16,608 bases of DNA from an uncultured Oscillospiraceae bacterium (GCA_910579125.1 CAJTTH010000018.1:41826-58433), one strand, 5' to 3'; positions 6,754 through 14,261 are shown, numbered from the stretch's first letter. Notes: generated from the letters alone by a model not told the origin. Numbers and translations: made by a program.

Positions 6754-7484
6754 TGACGATCGAGAAATTTATCGACGAGTTCGGAGACGATGTTTATGCG
6801 CTCGCACTTATCGTCACCAAGAGCTCCGAGGGCGCTGAACAGGTTTTCACACAGCTCGCGCAGGACTGTGAAGCGCTCCCCGATACCGCGAAACTTTACG
6901 ATATTGTGAAAAAGGCGTACAGGCTCTGCCGAAAGGCTCCGTCCAACGACAGCGCGCAGACCATTTCAGACATAGGCTTGTCCGCGAAACAAGAGGCTCT
7001 TATCGCGGATATTTTCCCATGTCCGCAGATAGTACGCGCGATCATTCATCTGAGTTATGAGAACGATCTCGAAAACGACGAGATTGCTTCGATAACCGAT
7101 TGCGGAGTTCGTTATGTCAACGGGCAGCTTGACAGTCTCGGCGGGCTTTCGGACAGTCTGGAGCGATCCTATAAGGAAATCTGCCTTAAACTGACCGCGC
7201 CCGACGAGCTGAAGATCAGCGTTATCCAAGCTGTAAAGTCGGGAGAGAAGCGGCTGTTTGAGGTTCGCAGTCCCGCTGCGCCGCGTCATTCGTGGACAAA
7301 GACGCAGAAATTCGCGGCAGTGGTTTTCGCGGTCGTTACGACTGTTATCGTGTGCATAGTCGTTCCCTTGTTGACGGCGTTTTTAAACAGTTTCGAGGAG
7401 ATGAACAGCTCATACGAAGAACTGCCGCCCGAGCTTATATTCTCTTGCACCACTACCGAAACGGAGCATATTCCGAGTGAGTGA
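6753..7484 (+). CDS. Sigma-70 (ECF)-like protein with C-terminal membrane anchor
   Basis: 243 residues that I do not recognise as a named family. Residues 1-62 (FIDEFGDDVYALALIV, then EGAEQVFTQLAQD, then KLYDIVKKAYRLCRK) have the spacing and character of ECF sigma region 2. Residues 76-136 (LSAKQEALIADIF..., LSYENDLENDEIASI, then GVRYVNGQLDSLG) resemble region 4 with its helix-turn-helix. Both are weakly conserved and unusually acidic. A hydrophobic segment at 187-211 is a clear transmembrane helix, followed by about 30 acidic, Ser/Thr/Glu-rich residues predicted outside. It could be a membrane-tethered regulator or a degenerate sigma factor that no longer binds DNA. It starts on the last base of hisE, so it is translationally coupled. 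The sigma assignment is inferred from pattern only. Confidence 0.55.
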   Translation: MTIEKFIDEFGDDVYALALIVTKSSEGAEQVFTQLAQDCEALPDTAKLYDIVKKAYRLCRKAPSNDSAQTISDIGLSAKQEALIADIFPCPQIVRAIIHLSYENDLENDEIASITDCGVRYVNGQLDSLGGLSDSLERSYKEICLKLTAPDELKISVIQAVKSGEKRLFEVRSPAAPRHSWTKTQKFAAVVFAVVTTVIVCIVVPLLTAFLNSFEEMNSSYEELPPELIFSCTTTETEHIPSE

Positions 7485-7491
7485 TACAGCT

Positions 7492-8234
7492 ATGGACAAG
7501 CCGGAGATAATAATTTTCGATAACGGACACACCCTGCTGTACGAACCGGATTGGAATTCCGAGCGAGGCAACAGGGCGGTTTTTGTGCACTTAGCGAAAA
7601 ATCCTGACAGAGTTACCGTTGAGGAATATGCAAAAAAGTGTTCCGAGGTTTTCGGGAAGATGGAGGAAATCCGAAACATACACAACTGCGATATTTCCGC
7701 GAGAGTGGTCATAAGATAATTGACGGTCTGCTGAATATCAGTTTTTCCCTTACCCCGCTTGAACGCGAGACCGTGTTCCGGACAGCCGCCGCAAAGGGAA
7801 CGGTAATGCCTTACACGGATAAAATGCTTGATTACCTTTATAAAAACGGCATACACACTGCGGTTTTCAGCAATCTCGGTTGGTCGGGCGAGGCGCTGAC
7901 GGAGCGTTTTGCCCGCCTTTTGCCGAATAACAAATTTGAATTCGTTATCACTTCAAGCGACTATATGTACCGCAAGCCTAGCCGCGTGCTGTTTGATATA
8001 GCGTTGAATAAAGCGGGTCTTGCGTCGGACAAGGTATGGTACTGCGGCGACAGCGTAACCGCCGATATCGAGGGAGCTTACGGTGCAGGAATTTTTCCCG
8101 TACTGTACGAGGGTGAGACCCGCGACGATATAAATCCGTATAGTGGACAAAACGACGGCATTAAGGTGTGTTTCGATTATTTGCATATTCATGATTGGCG
8201 GGAGCTTATCGCAGTATTGGAGAAATTTATCTGA
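7492..8234 (+). pseudogene. HAD-superfamily hydrolase, interrupted by a -1 frameshift
   Basis: Two overlapping frames together make one HAD protein of about 247 residues. The first frame (from ATG 7492) gives IIIFDNGHTLLYEPD, with the motif I nucleophile Asp, and runs to a TAA at 7717-7719. The second frame resumes in register at about 7710 (HKIIDGLLNIS). It holds motif II (VFSNLGWSG), motif III Lys (YRKPS) and motif IV (CGDSVTADIEGA), and ends at 8234. One base appears to be lost within about 7705-7713, because homology-like helices continue up to RVV and resume at HK. Motif I reads D-N-G, lacking the usual second Asp. This clostridial subfamily often has DxG there, so that alone is not decay. 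It could be a real pseudogene or a sequencing error. Confidence 0.8.
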
Positions 8235-8259
8235 TAGACGAAAAAATCTTCAAAATATA

Positions 8260-8288
8260 TTGCATTTTTACGGAAAGTATGATACAAT
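8260..8288 (+). promoter_or_regulatory. Promoter of the fba gene (extended -10)
   Basis: TTGCAT at 8260-8265 (a weak -35), a 17-bp spacer, and TACAAT at 8283-8288 preceded by TGA, forming an extended -10. The predicted start near 8295 leaves a leader of about 40 nt. I see no terminator between the end of the HAD gene and this promoter. Confidence 0.7.
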
Positions 8289-8294
8289 AGATAT

Positions 8295-8307
8295 GGATTG
8301 TTAATCC
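8295..8307. promoter_or_regulatory. Short palindrome at the fba transcription start (possible operator)
   Basis: GGATT-GTT-AATCC is a perfect 5-bp inverted repeat with a 3-nt centre. It lies at the predicted transcription start of fba and could be a repressor site or a small 5' hairpin. It is too short to rule out chance. Confidence 0.25.
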
Positions 8308-8336
8308 CAAAACAAACGAAAAAGGAGTTATTTAAT

Positions 8337-9200
8337 ATGTTGGTTTCCGCTAAAGAAATGCTGAACAAGGCACGCGACGGCAAGTACGCGGTAGGGCAGT
8401 TCAACATCAACAACCTGGAATGGACAAAGTCGGTTCTTCTTACTGCTGAGGAGCTGAAGTCCCCCGTTATCCTCGGCGTATCTGAGGGCGCAGGCAAGTA
8501 TATGACCGGTTACAAGACCGTTGTGGGCATGGTAAACGGTATGCTCGAGGAGCTTAAGATCACGGTTCCCGTTGCTCTCCACCTTGACCACGGCTCTTTT
8601 GAGGGCGCAAAGGCTTGTATCAACGCGGGCTTCTCGTCGATAATGTTTGACGGCTCTCACTATCCGATTGACGAGAATATCGCAAAGACAAAGGCTCTCG
8701 TCAACGCTTGCGACGTTCTCGGCATCTCTATCGAGGCTGAGGTTGGCTCTATCGGCGGTGAAGAGGACGGCGTTGTCGGCATGGGCGAATGCGCAGACCC
8801 CAAAGAATGCAAGATGATCGCGGATCTAGGCGTTACAATGCTTGCTGCGGGTATTGGAAATATTCACGGAAAGTACCCCGAGAACTGGGCGGGTCTTTCG
8901 TTTGAGACGCTTGAGGCTGTCAAGAAAGAAGTCGGCGATATGCCGCTGGTACTTCACGGCGGAACGGGTATTCCCGCTGATATGATTAAGAAAGCGATCT
9001 CTCTCGGCGTTGCTAAGATCAACGTAAACACCGAGTGCCAGCTCTCCTTTGCCGAGGCTACACGCAAGTACATTGAAGCCGGCAAGGATCAGCAAGGCAA
9101 GGGCTTCGACCCGAGAAAGCTGCTTGCTCCCGGCGCGGAGGCAATCAAGGCTACCGTCAAGGAGAAAATGGAGTTGTTCGGCTCGGTCGGCAAGGCTTGA
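8337..9200 (+). CDS. fba: Class II fructose-bisphosphate aldolase
   Basis: A 287-residue zinc-dependent aldolase that interconverts fructose 1,6-bisphosphate with DHAP and glyceraldehyde 3-phosphate in glycolysis and gluconeogenesis. The catalytic Asp84 and zinc ligand His85 are in LHLDHGS. The other zinc ligands are His177 (GIGNIHGKY) and His207 (VLHGGTGI). EAEVGSIGGEEDG (133-145) is the family loop, and KINVNTE (227-233) binds phosphate. It is most like the short FbaA type of Firmicutes. Tagatose-bisphosphate aldolases share the fold and are less likely without neighbouring galactitol genes. ATG 8337 follows AAAGGAG (8321-8327). Its codon use (many GTT, GCT and ATC codons, AAG over AAA) looks more biased than in its neighbours, as expected for high expression. 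Confidence 0.95.
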   Translation: MLVSAKEMLNKARDGKYAVGQFNINNLEWTKSVLLTAEELKSPVILGVSEGAGKYMTGYKTVVGMVNGMLEELKITVPVALHLDHGSFEGAKACINAGFSSIMFDGSHYPIDENIAKTKALVNACDVLGISIEAEVGSIGGEEDGVVGMGECADPKECKMIADLGVTMLAAGIGNIHGKYPENWAGLSFETLEAVKKEVGDMPLVLHGGTGIPADMIKKAISLGVAKINVNTECQLSFAEATRKYIEAGKDQQGKGFDPRKLLAPGAEAIKATVKEKMELFGSVGKA

Positions 9201-9223
9201 TTTGGTCTTATCTATTGATTTGC

Positions 9224-9251
9224 AAGGGCATCGCCGAAAGGTGATGCCCTT
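9224..9251 (+). terminator. Hairpin with GAAA tetraloop after fba (probable terminator)
   Basis: A 12-bp stem, 9224-9235 with 9240-9251, closes a GAAA tetraloop; it contains a single G-U pair. It begins 23 nt after the fba stop. The following T tract is only TTT, so intrinsic termination may be partial. A 3' stabilising hairpin is an alternative. Confidence 0.6.
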
Positions 9252-9270
9252 TGTAACAGCGGGGAAAGTT

Positions 9271-9699
9271 ATGAACGTTAATGAGATCCGTAATAAATGC
9301 TTACAGCTTTTGAAAAAGACGTCATTCTGGTCTGCCGAACATTTCCATGAGCTTGACAAGGCTTTTGAACGCAATACTTCGGATATGCGCGTAAATTTCG
9401 AGTTTTTTTTCGACAAGGTTAAAGACTTCTGTTATGAACGCGGGCAGCTTTTGTGTGAATGGGAAGCCGATGAAACACAAGTGATTTTTCTTGTTGTGAA
9501 TAACATACTGTACCGCATTGCTATGGATATCGTAATGCGTGATGAAAATCTGATCAGGCGTGCGGACGGCAAATATATAAACAGCGAACTTAAAAATTTG
9601 CTGATTGACGTGGCTTTTGATGAGATTGGCGGAATTTACGCGGATATGCACAAACGACATTTTGGAATATTTAACTTAACTTTATGGAACGGCGGCTGA
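9271..9699 (+). CDS. Small protein of unknown function
   Basis: I do not recognise this 142-residue protein. It is soluble, mostly helical in character, with no signal peptide or long hydrophobic helix. Features include a basic N-terminal helix (NEIRNKCLQLLKK), a Phe-rich stretch (VNFEFFFDKVKDF), a central LFVVNN-like hydrophobic strand (VIFLVVNNILYRIAMDIVM) and a C-terminal histidine/aromatic tail (MHKRHFGIFNLTLW). ATG 9271 is chosen because GGGGAAAG at 9261-9268 precedes it. An in-frame ATG at 9244 would lie inside the hairpin that follows fba. No separate promoter is evident, so it probably depends on readthrough from fba. Base composition is more AT-rich than that of the neighbouring genes. 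Confidence 0.7.
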   Translation: MNVNEIRNKCLQLLKKTSFWSAEHFHELDKAFERNTSDMRVNFEFFFDKVKDFCYERGQLLCEWEADETQVIFLVVNNILYRIAMDIVMRDENLIRRADGKYINSELKNLLIDVAFDEIGGIYADMHKRHFGIFNLTLWNGG

Positions 9700-9728
9700 A
9701 TAAATCTTAAGAAATTCCAAAAAATTCC

Positions 9729-9757
9729 TTGCAAAATCTTTCCAGATGTGTTATAAT
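9729..9757 (+). promoter_or_regulatory. Promoter of the tyrA operon (extended -10)
   Basis: TTGCAA at 9729-9734, a 17-bp spacer, and a perfect TATAAT at 9752-9757 preceded by TGT (extended -10). The predicted start is near 9764, so the in-frame ATG at 9762 would not be within the message and the ATG at 9795 is used. Confidence 0.82.
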
Positions 9758-9794
9758 AATAATGGATTATAATTTAAACCGAAAGGAAATCTTA

Positions 9795-10649
9795 ATGAAT
9801 ATAGCGGTAATAGGTCTTGGGCTTATCGGTGGTTCGATCTGCAAGGCTCTCAAGGCAAACACTTTTCATCATATAATGGGTATAGATACTGATCCCGAAA
9901 CGGTGCGCAAGGCTATCGAGCAGGGCGCGATCGACGAGGAGATAACCGAGGACAGGCTCGGCGAGGCTAACCTTACGATAGTAGCGCTTTATCCTGTTGC
10001 TATCGTTGACTTTATCAAAAAGAACGCAGATAAATTCCGCAAGGGCTCTATCGTAATGGATATATGCGGCGTAAAGGGCTATATAGTGCGGAACTGTACG
10101 CCTATATTGGACGAAAAGGGCGTTATCTTTATCGGAACGCACCCCATGGCGGGAACGGAGCATTCGGGCTTTGACTACGCGACGGCGGACTTGTTCAAGA
10201 ACGCAAGCTTCATAATCACGCCATCCGAGCATACTCCGCAAATTGCCATAGATCTGGTGTCGACGCTTGGCGCTTGCATGAGTTTCGGTCAGGTGGTTAT
10301 CGCTACTCCCGAGCAGCACGACAGCAATATCGCCTACACCTCGCAGCTCGCTCACGTTGTGTCGAGCGCGTATGTAAAAAGCCCCTCGCTTTTCCGCGCG
10401 GACGGCTTTTCGGCGGGCAGCTTTCTTGACCTTACGCGTGTTGCATATCTCAACGAGGAGATGTGGTCGAGCCTGTTTATGTGCAACAAGGAGGCGCTGC
10501 TGTTCGAGATAAACAACGTCATCAACGCGCTTTCCGAATACCGCGACGCTATGGTGAAAGACGATATTGCCGAGCTGCGCGAGCTGTTGAGGGTCGGCAC
10601 AGAGCGAAAAGCTAAAAGCATGGAATTTTACGGACAGGAAAGGAAATAA
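9795..10649 (+). CDS. tyrA: Prephenate dehydrogenase (TyrA)
   Basis: A 284-residue NAD(P)-dependent dehydrogenase that oxidatively decarboxylates prephenate to 4-hydroxyphenylpyruvate on the way to tyrosine. The N-terminal Rossmann loop is IGLGLIGGS (G7-x-G9-x-x-G12). HPMAGTEHSGF (from His116) is the TyrA active-site signature. EQHDSNIAYTSQLAHVVSSA is the conserved His-containing helix. No C-terminal ACT domain is present, so feedback inhibition through ACT is not expected. An arogenate-specific enzyme of the same fold cannot be excluded. ATG 9795 has AAAGGAA about 7 nt upstream. It is followed after one base by a membrane protein gene and then pepF; no other aromatic pathway gene is in the window. 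Confidence 0.93.
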   Translation: MNIAVIGLGLIGGSICKALKANTFHHIMGIDTDPETVRKAIEQGAIDEEITEDRLGEANLTIVALYPVAIVDFIKKNADKFRKGSIVMDICGVKGYIVRNCTPILDEKGVIFIGTHPMAGTEHSGFDYATADLFKNASFIITPSEHTPQIAIDLVSTLGACMSFGQVVIATPEQHDSNIAYTSQLAHVVSSAYVKSPSLFRADGFSAGSFLDLTRVAYLNEEMWSSLFMCNKEALLFEINNVINALSEYRDAMVKDDIAELRELLRVGTERKAKSMEFYGQERK

Positions 10650-10650
10650 T

Positions 10651-11208
10651 ATGTCGGACAAACAAAATCGGCATATTGGCTATACGGTCGCGCTGTGCGG
10701 CATTATGAGCGGTCTGGCGCTGGCGCTGATGTTCATTCTGGGAATGATACCGTCGTTTGAGTACATTACCCCGGCGATAGCGGGAATACTGATATGGGTC
10801 ATACGCGAAAGGCTGGGTGTGAAATACGGGTTGGTGAGTTATATTGCAGTGGGATTGCTGTGTCTGCTTATCACGCCAAACTATGAGGTCGCGCTGATGT
10901 ACATTTTTCTGCTCGGGTATTACCCGATTGTGAGGGAATATTTGCAGAAGATACGGCTGAAAGTCCTGCGCTGGGCGGCTAAACTGGCGCTGTTTTCCGT
11001 TACGGCTGTGAGCGCGTATATGATATTGATCTACCTTTTCGGAATGACGTACCTTATGGACGAGACCAATGAATTCGGACAGTACGGTTCGCTGATAATA
11101 TATTGTATGGGAGCGTTCGCGTTTGTTATGTACGATATATTCCTCGGAATGTATGCGCCGTTCTACGAAAAGATAATCAAGCCGAAAATTATGAGAAGAA
11201 TGAGATGA
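10651..11208 (+). CDS. Six-helix integral membrane protein, ECF S-component-like
   Basis: A 185-residue very hydrophobic protein with about six predicted membrane helices at roughly 12-31, 38-53, 58-75, 80-94, 107-131 and 147-166, and a basic C-terminus (KIMRRMR). Size and helix number resemble substrate-binding S components of energy-coupling-factor vitamin transporters, but no vitamin-specific motif is recognised and no transporter ATPase is nearby. The function is therefore unknown. ATG 10651 is 1 nt after the tyrA stop, with AAGGAAA just upstream inside tyrA, so it is co-expressed with tyrA. Confidence 0.7.
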   Translation: MSDKQNRHIGYTVALCGIMSGLALALMFILGMIPSFEYITPAIAGILIWVIRERLGVKYGLVSYIAVGLLCLLITPNYEVALMYIFLLGYYPIVREYLQKIRLKVLRWAAKLALFSVTAVSAYMILIYLFGMTYLMDETNEFGQYGSLIIYCMGAFAFVMYDIFLGMYAPFYEKIIKPKIMRRMR

Positions 11209-11232
11209 TCGTTATGGAACAGGAGATAAGTT

Positions 11233-13029
11233 ATGTCTGAAAGAATACCTCAGCGCGCGGACGTTTCCGCCGAAAACAAATGGTCAATAGAGGATATCTA
11301 TGCCACGGACGAGGCGTGGGAACAGGATTTCAAGAAAGCTGCGGGTTTCGCGGAAAAAATCGGGTCTTATAAAGGAGAACTGAGCGTCTCCGCGGATAAG
11401 CTGCTGGAATATTTGCGTCTTGACGACGATTTGACGGTCGTTTTCGACAGTCTGATAAATTACGCTCATCGCAAGAGCGATGAGGACACGCGCGTCGCGA
11501 AGTATCAGGATATGACCAATCGCTTGGAGATGCTGTATGTACAGATCGCGGGCGCTTCGGCATTCGTTACACCCGAGATACTTTCGGTATCGGACGATAT
11601 AATGGATGGCTTCTTTAAGGATGTTCCCGAACTGGAGCTCTACCGCCGTTCGTTGGATCGTATCCGCAAGAAGCGCGAGCATATCCTCTCCGAAGCCGAG
11701 GAGAAGATAATGGCTCTTACGGGCGAAATGCAGAGTACACCTGACACGATTTTTTCGATGTTCAACGATGCCGACCTGAAATTTCCCGACGCGGTCGACA
11801 GCGACGGAAATGCTCACCAGATCACTCACGAAAGCTATATCCCGCTTATGCAAAGCCCCGACAGAGCGCTGCGCAAATCGGCGTTCGAGTCGATGTACCA
11901 CACCTACGGCAGCTTTAAGAATACGTCTGCGGCTATGCTTTCCGCACAGGTGAAAACATTGGTTTTCCGCGCCAGGGCGCGAAAGTATGATAGTACGCTG
12001 CAAGCCGCTCTTGACGGCACGGAGGTCGATACCGCTGTTTACCGCCGACTTATCGAAGCTGTTCATGAGAATATGGGGCTTATGCACCGTTATATCAGGC
12101 TGCGTAAAAAGGCGCTCGGCGTTGACGAGCTGCACGCTTACGATCTGTATACACCGATAGTGAGCGGAGTGGAGGACAACGTTTCGTTTGAACAAGCGAA
12201 AAAAGAGGTTTACGAATCTCTCGCACCCATGGGCGAGGAATACCGCGCGATATTCAAAGAGGGTATCGAAAAGCATTGGATAGACGTTTGTGAGAACGAG
12301 GGCAAGCGCAGCGGAGCGTATTCCGCGGGCGCAAAGGTGCACCCTTTCGTGCTGCTGAACTACAAGAACACGCTGAACTGGGAGTTTACGCTCGCTCATG
12401 AAATGGGTCACGCGATACATTCCTATTTGTCCAACAAGCACCAGCCGACAGCATACGCCGACTATGTGATATTTGTCGCCGAGGTCGCTTCGACATGCAA
12501 CGAGAGCTTGCTTATGCAGCATTTGCTCAAGAACACGACCGATAAGAAGCGCAGGGCATTCCTGGTGAACTACTTCCTCGAACAGTTCAGAACAACGCTT
12601 TACAGGCAGACTATGTTCGCGGAGTTTGAGCTGATGATAAACGAAAAGGTTGAAAGCGGCGAGAGCCTTACCGCTGAAAGCCTTTGCGAGATGTATCACA
12701 AGCTGAATGTCGACTACTATGGCGAGGACTTGATAGTTGACAGTGAGCTTGACATGGAGTGGGCAAGAATACCCCATTTCTACTATAATTATTACGTTTA
12801 CCAGTACGCAACGGGCTTTTCCGCCGCGATAGCGCTGTCGCAGCGCATTTTGAACGAGGGAGAAGCCGCTGTAAAGGATTATATCGGATTTTTGAGCGGC
12901 GGCTGCTCGACAGACCCTATTTCGCTGCTGAAGGGGGCAGGCGTGGATATGATGTCCAAGACGGCGGTCGAGGACGCGTTAAAGCTGTTCAGGTCGCTGC
13001 TTGACGATATGGAGAAACTTTTAAATTAA
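11233..13029 (+). CDS. pepF: Oligoendopeptidase F (M3 family)
   Basis: A 598-residue cytoplasmic zinc peptidase that degrades short oligopeptides. The HExxH zinc site is H389-E-M-G-H393 in FTLAHEMGHAIHSYLS, and the third ligand is Glu417 in FVAEVASTCNESLL. The C-terminal segment with IPHFYYNYYVYQYATGFSAA is the peptide-binding signature of PepF. The N-terminus (ENKWSIEDIYATDEAWEQD) is the standard PepF opening, and the length is typical of the family. ATG 11233 follows AGGAGAT by about 7 nt. The next gene's ribosome binding site overlaps the pepF stop. A 497-codon antisense frame across the gene is a by-product of codon bias. Confidence 0.96.
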   Translation: MSERIPQRADVSAENKWSIEDIYATDEAWEQDFKKAAGFAEKIGSYKGELSVSADKLLEYLRLDDDLTVVFDSLINYAHRKSDEDTRVAKYQDMTNRLEMLYVQIAGASAFVTPEILSVSDDIMDGFFKDVPELELYRRSLDRIRKKREHILSEAEEKIMALTGEMQSTPDTIFSMFNDADLKFPDAVDSDGNAHQITHESYIPLMQSPDRALRKSAFESMYHTYGSFKNTSAAMLSAQVKTLVFRARARKYDSTLQAALDGTEVDTAVYRRLIEAVHENMGLMHRYIRLRKKALGVDELHAYDLYTPIVSGVEDNVSFEQAKKEVYESLAPMGEEYRAIFKEGIEKHWIDVCENEGKRSGAYSAGAKVHPFVLLNYKNTLNWEFTLAHEMGHAIHSYLSNKHQPTAYADYVIFVAEVASTCNESLLMQHLLKNTTDKKRRAFLVNYFLEQFRTTLYRQTMFAEFELMINEKVESGESLTAESLCEMYHKLNVDYYGEDLIVDSELDMEWARIPHFYYNYYVYQYATGFSAAIALSQRILNEGEAAVKDYIGFLSGGCSTDPISLLKGAGVDMMSKTAVEDALKLFRSLLDDMEKLLN

Positions 13030-13043
13030 AGGAGAGGAAATTT

Positions 13044-14114
13044 TTGGATGTCCTGCGCAGAGAGCAGATCAAAGAACGTTACAAACACTATTCTACCTTG
13101 GTGATTTTCCTGAATCGTGAATTGGAATGTGTTTATTCTAACAAGCCGTTGGTATTTATCGAAGGAAACTCGCTGAAACCGTATATGCAAAAAGACATAG
13201 AGATACCGATAAAGGGCGCTGTAAATATTATGATAATGCTGAACGGTGTTTCATATTGCGGAAGATTTGAGCAGATAGAGGACGATCTTATCAAGTGCGA
13301 GATGTTTGATTCCGGCGATTTACAGGAAATGGCGGAAAAGACGGATTTCTTTGGAAAGGGCGAGAAATTTCTGTTTTCGGCAATGCAAGGAGTGTCGCGG
13401 CTGCGCAGTCTGACGAGGACGTTCAGGGACGCAATTGATAATAACGCCGCAGTATATTCCGCAATATGGAAAGAGTATTATCTGATAATTTCATGCCTCA
13501 GCTCGGCAATAAACAATGCCTTTGAGTACAACACCATGCTCAGCAAAGCGCCGAATTTTCAGACTGTGAACGTGGTTTCAATGGTAAGGGATATAGTTGA
13601 GCGATGCAATATCATTCTGTCAAAGTGCGAAAGATGTATTGACTTTATTTATGATCTTGACAAAGTGTATATCAGTGCGGATAAGCGGTACGCGTTCAAC
13701 GCGTTGGTGAACCTTATCCATAACGCTCTCGTGTACTCGCCGAAAGACTTCGTTCCGATAATATCTCTTACCGCACTCGAAAAGAACGACAGGAAATATG
13801 TGTTCCTTAAAGTGTCCAACGATAACGTTCTGTGCGACGAAAACGCGGGTGACGGCTTTAACTCAGGTTTTTTCCGTCTCGGCTTCGGCTTGAAGATAAT
13901 CAAGCACTTTGCCGAACAGGCGGGCGGGGAATATATCGAAAACATCTCCGAAGATCGGGCGAATATAGGAGTGCTGATACCGACCACAACCGTTTCCGAC
14001 GACGGAGAGTTTACGTTCGAGTGTGATAATGCTGACCGTTATGACACGGGTATCCCTGATCTGCTTGAGGTGAAGATGCAGGAGATCGTTGACTTCTTCG
14101 ACGTTATTACATAA
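13044..14114 (+). CDS. Histidine-kinase-like ATPase lacking the phosphoacceptor histidine
   Basis: A 356-residue soluble protein. The C-terminal part is a GHKL/HATPase domain with an N box (FNALVNLIHNALVYSP, about 218-233) and a G2 box (RLGFGLKIIKHFAEQAGGE, about 279-296). The preceding helical region (about 105-190), where a HisKA H box would lie, contains no histidine. The only histidines in the protein are 15, 226 and 288, and the G1 DxGxG motif is degraded (SNDN, about 258-261). The N-terminal 100 residues could be a small PAS-like sensor. It may therefore be an ATP-binding regulator or a phosphatase rather than an autokinase. In this frame the only start near the strong AAAGGAGAGG (13028-13037) is TTG 13044; the ATG at 13048 is out of frame. 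No response regulator is directly coupled to it. Confidence 0.72.
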   Translation: MDVLRREQIKERYKHYSTLVIFLNRELECVYSNKPLVFIEGNSLKPYMQKDIEIPIKGAVNIMIMLNGVSYCGRFEQIEDDLIKCEMFDSGDLQEMAEKTDFFGKGEKFLFSAMQGVSRLRSLTRTFRDAIDNNAAVYSAIWKEYYLIISCLSSAINNAFEYNTMLSKAPNFQTVNVVSMVRDIVERCNIILSKCERCIDFIYDLDKVYISADKRYAFNALVNLIHNALVYSPKDFVPIISLTALEKNDRKYVFLKVSNDNVLCDENAGDGFNSGFFRLGFGLKIIKHFAEQAGGEYIENISEDRANIGVLIPTTTVSDDGEFTFECDNADRYDTGIPDLLEVKMQEIVDFFDVIT

Positions 14115-14153
14115 CATTCAGCGCCTTTTCACGCTTTCGTCATATTTGTATAT

Positions 14154-14159
14154 TATAAT
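14154..14159 (+). promoter_or_regulatory. Possible -10 box upstream of the response regulator gene
   Basis: A perfect TATAAT in an AT-rich context (TATTATAATA), but no good -35 is found 16-19 bp upstream. If it is active, transcription would start near 14166, and the terminator at 14217-14261 would lie in the leader of the response regulator gene. Confidence 0.35.
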
Positions 14160-14163
14160 AAAG

Positions 14164-14184
14164 TTGTCGGAGATGATCCGGCAA
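14164..14184 (+). other. Stem-loop in the kinase-like / response regulator intergenic region
   Basis: TTGTCGGA pairs with TCCGGCAA (8 bp, one G-U) around a GATGA loop. No T tract follows. Its 3' arm contains ATCCGG (14176-14181), which is complementary to CCGGAT at 14234-14239 in the loop of the downstream terminator, so a loop interaction or alternative fold is possible. Confidence 0.4.
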
Positions 14185-14216
14185 GCAATGTTCATAATTT
14201 CCTCACTGTGGTGTTA

Positions 14217-14261
14217 GGCGTTCTTCTCGTATTCCGGATATGATAAGAACGCCAATTTTTT
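14217..14261 (+). terminator. Rho-independent terminator upstream of the response regulator
   Basis: GGCGTTCTT (14217-14225) pairs perfectly with AAGAACGCC (14245-14253) around a 19-nt loop. It is followed by AA and six T residues (14256-14261). It ends the tyrA-pepF-kinase-like unit about 100 nt after its last stop, or acts as an attenuator if the -10 at 14154 is real. Confidence 0.8.

Noticed and set aside
7632..7658. A classic -1 slippery heptamer (A AAA AAG, 7632-7638) with GAGG upstream (7621-7624) and a 6-bp stem-loop (7641-7646 with 7652-7657) inside the first HAD frame, which would link exactly to the downstream frame as in dnaX.
   Set aside because: Slipping there would replace about 25 residues that read as natural HAD helix (through EEIRN and ISARVV) with an implausible sequence. 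The protein continuity points to a one-base loss at about 7705-7713. The heptamer also leaves only 2 nt to the stem, less than usual. Still worth a glance if reads confirm the frameshift.
9762..9797. Upstream in-frame ATG at 9762 as the tyrA start.
   Set aside because: It lies about at the predicted transcription start and has no ribosome binding site. ATG 9795 has AAAGGAA and begins the Rossmann strand correctly.
11284..12777. Long antisense open frame (about 497 codons) across pepF.
   Set aside because: It lies fully within a clear M3 peptidase gene, lacks a ribosome binding site of note, and its translation has no recognisable domain. It arises from codon bias in the sense gene.
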